Below are positions 12,347-15,014 of a DNA stretch of 15,014 bases, one piece after another (the stretch's first letter is position 1; every line of letters starts with the position of its first letter). Made by a program: the position numbers and the translations under genes. This DNA comes from Nitrospirota bacterium (GTDB taxonomy: Bacteria; Nitrospirota; Thermodesulfovibrionia; Thermodesulfovibrionales; Dissulfurispiraceae): contig JACREW010000185.1 in assembly GCA_016212685.1 (NCBI GenBank), positions 1 through 15,014 on the forward strand. Direction: 5' to 3'. The notes under the pieces are model-generated. The model searched no databases and had not been told where the DNA came from. It saw only the letters and a program-made list of their open reading frames with translations.

Positions 12347-12916
12347 CTAAACCACCGACTCAAGCCAGACGAACAGAACGTTCTCTGCAAAAAATGTAAA
12401 CCCGGCAAGGAACCAGAAGACCTTCTCCGTTGTCTTAACAGATGCCTTTATCATTAACGCAAAAAGCGCAGTGAACCATATAACAGATACCCATTTCATA
12501 TTCCACGGCGACACCCACAATATAAGAAGGGAGATAAACGAACCGAGCATCAGATAAGGCGCCCATAGGAGCCATTTGGAGTCATTTTTCAGCCGGATGC
12601 GTCTCGCCCTCAAGGCAGCAAAGACATAGACCTGCCACCATGCCCCGAAAAAGAAAAACAGCACTCCGTATCTGTCGATCCTCGCTAATGTGTTGCCCTG
12701 CAGAGGGAATGCCTTATATTCCACGGCCCATATTGTGAAGAAGAACATTGCAGGGATTAGCGCGACGAATATAAAACCGAAAAAATCCAGAAGATACGAA
12801 CCGACAGGGGCTGCCTCTTTGCCTTTCCTTTCGTCCTTTGCGCAGAGGAAAAACTCTATGCCGAGCAGTATAGGCACAATCAGGTATGCAAGCTGCTGAT
12901 ACCGATAACTTTCCAC
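12347..12916 (-). CDS. Six-helix membrane protein of unknown function
   Basis: 189 residues, tryptophan- and phenylalanine-rich, with about six predicted membrane helices (roughly 8-26, 41-65, 83-103, 114-136, 139-158 and 167-187). Loops are short; one is basic (RARRIRLKNDSK, 104-115) and another contains CAKDERKGKE (25-34). I do not recognise a family and see no haem, metal or nucleotide motif. The start is GTG 12916 with GAGGGG upstream. It lies 39 nt after hemL and 125 nt before the cytochrome operon, all on the same strand. Context hints at a link with haem or respiration, but this is weak. An uncharacterised membrane subunit of the NrfD complex is one possibility. Confidence 0.75.
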   Translation of the reverse strand: MESYRYQQLAYLIVPILLGIEFFLCAKDERKGKEAAPVGSYLLDFFGFIFVALIPAMFFFTIWAVEYKAFPLQGNTLARIDRYGVLFFFFGAWWQVYVFAALRARRIRLKNDSKWLLWAPYLMLGSFISLLILWVSPWNMKWVSVIWFTALFALMIKASVKTTEKVFWFLAGFTFFAENVLFVWLESVV

Positions 12917-12955
12917 CGCTTCCCCTCTAATATTTTAACAAAGAAACCCTTATGC

Positions 12956-14239
12956 TTAAATCTGCTTTAAAACCTCATATGTTACCCTGACTGTTTTTTC
13001 GATATCGGCCTTTGTATGAGCAATCGATATAAAACCCGCCTCGAACTGCGACGGCGCAAGATTTATCCCGCGGTCCAGCATACCTCCGAAGAACTTTGAA
13101 AACTTCCCGGCATCGGATGTTTTAGCAGTCTTATAATCGACAACATCGGTATCCGTAAAGTATGTGCAGAACATCGTTCCCGCCCTGTAAAACCTCGTCT
13201 TTACGCCCGCGCGTTTCGCAGCGTCCTTCAGGCCTTTTTCGAGATGCTGCATGGTCTTTTCGAGTTTTTTGTATATATCTTCCTTTGAAAGTATTCTCAA
13301 CGTTTCTATGCCTGCGGTCATTGCGAGCGGATTTCCGGATAATGTTCCAGCCTGATAAACAGGGCCTTCGGGGGCGATCATCGACATAATTTCTTTCCTG
13401 CCGCCATAAGCCCCTACCGGCAGGCCGCCGCCTATAACCTTGCCTAAGCATGTCATATCAGGCTTTATGCCGTAATATGCCTGAGCGCCTCCGTAAGATA
13501 CCCTGAAGCCTGTCATCACTTCATCGAATATAAGGACGATCCCGTATTTCTTTGTTTCTTCTCGCAGCGAATCGAGAAAACCCTCTCCCGGCAGAACGCA
13601 TCCGATATTGCCTACCACAGGCTCGATAATCACACATGCTATCGATTTCCATTCTTTTTGAATTAAATCCTTAAATGCCTTGATATCATTCAAAGGAAGG
13701 GTCATGGTATTTTTCGCGTAGGATTTCGGCACTCCGGGGCTGTCAGGCACTCCGAATGTCGTTGCGCCTGAGCCTGCCTTTACGAGAAGGCCGTCCGCGT
13801 GTCCGTGATAGCATCCCTCGAATTTTATTATTTTATCCCTCTTTGTAAATCCCCTCGCTGCCCTTATTGCGCTCATCGTAGCCTCTGTGCCTGAATTTAC
13901 CATGCGTATCTTTTCGATAGAGGGATAGGCGTTCACTACCATCTGTGCAAGCTCGATTTCTAAGGGGGTAGGAGCGCCAAAACTCGTTCCATTATCAACT
14001 GCTTTCTTTAGGGCTTTGGCGACGGAGGGATGCGAATGTCCGGCTATCATAGGCCCCCACGAGAGAACGTAGTCTATATATTCATTGCCGTCAACGTCGT
14101 AGATTTTGGAGCCTTTTGCCTTTTGGATAAATATGGGAGAACCGCCGACTGCCTTGAATGCGCGAACAGGGCTGTTCACGCCGCCGGGCATCAAGGCGAG
14201 GGCTTTTTCGTAAAATGCCTTTGATTTACCTGTATTCAT
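12956..14239 (-). CDS. hemL: Glutamate-1-semialdehyde 2,1-aminomutase
   Basis: PLP-dependent cytoplasmic enzyme that converts glutamate-1-semialdehyde to 5-aminolevulinate, the last step of the C5 route to haem. The 427-residue length is normal. Seen: MPGGVNSPVRAF (17-28), substrate and PLP-site NSGTEATMSAIRAARG (115-130), YHGHADG (144-150), the PLP-ring acid in FDEVMTGFR (238-246), and the Schiff-base lysine K267 in CLGKVIGGGLPVGAYGG. ATG 14239 matches the family N-terminus. There is no clear Shine-Dalgarno, and a promoter-like pair lies so close that the transcript may be nearly leaderless. It is divergent from the Fur-box cytochrome gene and upstream of the cytochrome operon, which needs much haem. 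Confidence 0.97.
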   Translation of the reverse strand: MNTGKSKAFYEKALALMPGGVNSPVRAFKAVGGSPIFIQKAKGSKIYDVDGNEYIDYVLSWGPMIAGHSHPSVAKALKKAVDNGTSFGAPTPLEIELAQMVVNAYPSIEKIRMVNSGTEATMSAIRAARGFTKRDKIIKFEGCYHGHADGLLVKAGSGATTFGVPDSPGVPKSYAKNTMTLPLNDIKAFKDLIQKEWKSIACVIIEPVVGNIGCVLPGEGFLDSLREETKKYGIVLIFDEVMTGFRVSYGGAQAYYGIKPDMTCLGKVIGGGLPVGAYGGRKEIMSMIAPEGPVYQAGTLSGNPLAMTAGIETLRILSKEDIYKKLEKTMQHLEKGLKDAAKRAGVKTRFYRAGTMFCTYFTDTDVVDYKTAKTSDAGKFSKFFGGMLDRGINLAPSQFEAGFISIAHTKADIEKTVRVTYEVLKQI

Positions 14240-14247
14240 AGCTTCAA

Positions 14248-14275
14248 AGTATCACAAATAAATTATCTTTGTCAA
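14248..14275 (-). promoter_or_regulatory. hemL: Candidate hemL promoter
   Basis: On the minus strand TTGACA (14270-14275) and GATACT (14248-14253, 4 of 6) are separated by 16 nt. A start about 7 nt downstream would fall within a few bases of the hemL ATG at 14239. This fits the lack of a Shine-Dalgarno there. The -10 match is modest. Confidence 0.45.
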
Positions 14276-14300
14276 AAATTTAAACCATAAAAATTTTATC

Positions 14301-14329
14301 TTGACAAGCTATCACAAAATATTTATAAT
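14301..14329 (+). promoter_or_regulatory. Consensus sigma70 promoter of the monoheme cytochrome gene
   Basis: Perfect -35 TTGACA (14301-14306) and perfect -10 TATAAT (14324-14329) with the ideal 17-nt spacer, 40 nt upstream of the start codon. This is as strong as a housekeeping promoter can look. It implies high expression when not repressed at the overlapping palindrome. Confidence 0.93.
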
Positions 14330-14343
14330 GAGAATTATTCTCA
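14329..14343 (+). promoter_or_regulatory. Fur-family operator (7-1-7 palindrome)
   Basis: TGAGAATTATTCTCA is a perfect 7-1-7 inverted repeat. It differs from the Fur consensus half-site TGATAAT at one base per half. It overlaps the last base of the -10 box and the predicted transcription start, the standard position for repression. Iron (Fur) is the likeliest signal; PerR or Zur use similar operators. Confidence 0.75.
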
Positions 14344-14368
14344 ATAAGATAGGAAGGGAGGTGATTCG

Positions 14369-14815
14369 ATGAAAAAGATAGTTTTATATGCTGCGGCCAT
14401 TGCATTAGCTTTTTCTTCCGCAGCCTATTCGGAGGAGACAACCTACAGAAAACATATCAAACCATTGTTTGACGCTAAATGCGTGAGCTGCCACGGAGAA
14501 AACGCAGCCCATGAATACCGCGCATTCAAAGAAGATAAGGCCAAGTGGGTTTCCAAGGGACAGGGCATGAGAATGGATACTTACAGCCATCTCGTGTTTT
14601 ACACTGCGTGGCTGGATACCGGAGCGCTCATGAGAAGGCTCGATGACGGCAAGGGAACAGGCAAGCAGGGCAATATGTATCAGTATCTTGGCTCAACGGA
14701 AGATGAGAGGCAGCAAAATCTCAAGCTCTTTAAGGATTGGGTAGGTAACTGGACATTGAAAAAATGGAAGGACATTACAAAAGAAGAGATGGACGGTATA
14801 AAGGTTAAGTATTAA
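14369..14815 (+). CDS. Periplasmic monoheme cytochrome c
   Basis: 148 residues: a cleavable signal peptide (MKKIVLYAAAIALAFSSAAYS, cut near 21) and one haem site C38-V-S-C-H42 in 'YRKHIKPLFDAKCVSCHGEN', a form common in class I-like cytochrome domains of multi-component redox proteins. Possible axial methionines are M67, M69, M88 and M103. The rest ('WLDTGALMRRLDDGKG..GNMYQYLGSTEDERQQNLKLFKDWVGNW') matches no family I can name but looks like the standard helical cap of a cytochrome c domain. The ribosome site AGGGAGGTGAT is excellent, 6 nt before ATG 14369. It has its own strong promoter with a Fur-type operator, so synthesis is probably repressed when iron is plentiful or under another Fur-family signal. 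It is probably monocistronic, followed by a structured element. Confidence 0.92.
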   Translation: MKKIVLYAAAIALAFSSAAYSEETTYRKHIKPLFDAKCVSCHGENAAHEYRAFKEDKAKWVSKGQGMRMDTYSHLVFYTAWLDTGALMRRLDDGKGTGKQGNMYQYLGSTEDERQQNLKLFKDWVGNWTLKKWKDITKEEMDGIKVKY

Positions 14816-14836
14816 AGATGCTTATAAAGATGAGGG

Positions 14837-14965
14837 CGAGAAGACATAGTATTTGAGCGGACTTAGGCAGCCCAAGCGTGACATGGATGTCTAAGCGGGC
14901 TGGCTTAGCCTCGCAGGAAGGCGTGGAAGCCTTCCGAGAATGAGCGAAAATGCTATGTCTTCTCG
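14837..14965 (+). ncRNA. Structured non-coding element closed by an 18-bp stem (candidate ncRNA; retron-like msr-msd or palindromic element)
   Basis: The arms CGAGAAGACATAG (14837-14849) and CTATGTCTTCTCG (14953-14965) are perfect complements. Five more inward pairs, one of them U-G only if read on the plus strand, give an 18-bp stem. Inside are an imperfect stem CTTAGGCAGCCC / GGGCTGGCTTAG (10 of 12) enclosing GACAT-GG-ATGTC, and a perfect GGAAGGC / GCCTTCC hairpin. It is followed by TATGA-TTTT-TCATA and long T runs. No coding frame is evident. It lies 21 nt after the cytochrome gene. The RNA family is not recognised. Confidence 0.55.
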
Positions 14966-14966
14966 G

Positions 14967-15000
14967 TATGATTTTTCATAGAAGTTTTTTATTTTTTTTA
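14967..15000 (+). terminator. Possible weak terminator: short hairpin and T-rich run
   Basis: A 5-bp hairpin TATGA-TTTT-TCATA (14967-14980) is followed after GAAG by TTTTTT-A-TTTTTTTT. The stem is short and AT-rich, so the main 18-bp stem upstream may be the functional partner of the T-tract. It may end transcripts from the cytochrome gene or the structured element. Confidence 0.4.
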
Positions 15001-15014
15001 CTAATCACTTGAGA

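Noticed and set aside
14837..14965. Simple intrinsic terminator of the cytochrome gene
   Set aside because: The arms are 103 nt apart with several internal stems, far from a terminator hairpin, although the T-run after it may still end transcripts.
1..15014. CRISPR arrays, tRNA or rRNA genes
   Set aside because: No regularly spaced direct repeats of CRISPR size and no tRNA cloverleaf or rRNA-like stretch were seen on reading both strands.

Overview
The window is a mid-GC bacterial chromosome segment, densely packed and almost entirely on the minus strand. Gene content suggests an anaerobic or microaerophilic, chemotactic bacterium with a large periplasmic cytochrome c inventory. It makes tetrapyrroles by the C5 (glutamate) route. 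A member of Nitrospirota (Thermodesulfovibrio-like) fits best, but this is inference from gene style; a deltaproteobacterial-type lineage is not excluded.

Layout, left to right. (1) 1-3664, minus: aroK, three overlapping two-gene toxin-antitoxin-type modules, aroB, then the first 77 codons of a response regulator cut by the window edge. The modules (addiction-module antitoxin/ParE, DUF433/DUF5615 PIN-like, DUF4258/DUF2283) sit between two shikimate-pathway genes. Two of them are preceded by copies of the same 26-bp hairpin repeat. (2) 3701-4270, plus: a secreted thermonuclease. (3) 4292-6754, minus: pgi then cheB. (4) 6767-8359, minus: a TorD-family chaperone, AtpZ-like and AtpI-like proteins (with no ATP synthase core genes here), and a 48-residue membrane protein, interrupted by a 168-bp MITE-like inverted-repeat element. 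(5) 8614-12221, minus: a respiratory operon of an 11-heme NapC-like cytochrome, a 4-heme anchored cytochrome, a four-cluster ferredoxin subunit and an NrfD-type membrane subunit, closed by a clear intrinsic terminator. (6) 12347-14239, minus: hemL and an unrecognised six-helix membrane protein. (7) 14301-14815, plus: a monoheme periplasmic cytochrome with a consensus sigma70 promoter and a perfect 7-1-7 Fur-type palindrome over its start site. (8) 14837-14965: a strongly structured non-coding element closed by an 18-bp stem.

How the parts fit: the operon in region 5 looks like a quinol-periplasmic electron transfer complex (NrfD and ferredoxin subunits plus multiheme cytochromes) without a catalytic subunit of its own. 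hemL supplies a haem precursor next door. The TorD-like chaperone points to a molybdoenzyme encoded elsewhere.

The strongest non-gene signal is repeat invasion of coding sequence. One palindromic repeat family has inserted in frame in both the thermonuclease and pgi, and a separate AGGGT-type repeat fills the CheB linker. Other candidates for a second look are the terminal structured element, which has some retron msr-msd-like geometry but no visible reverse transcriptase, and the MITE-like element.
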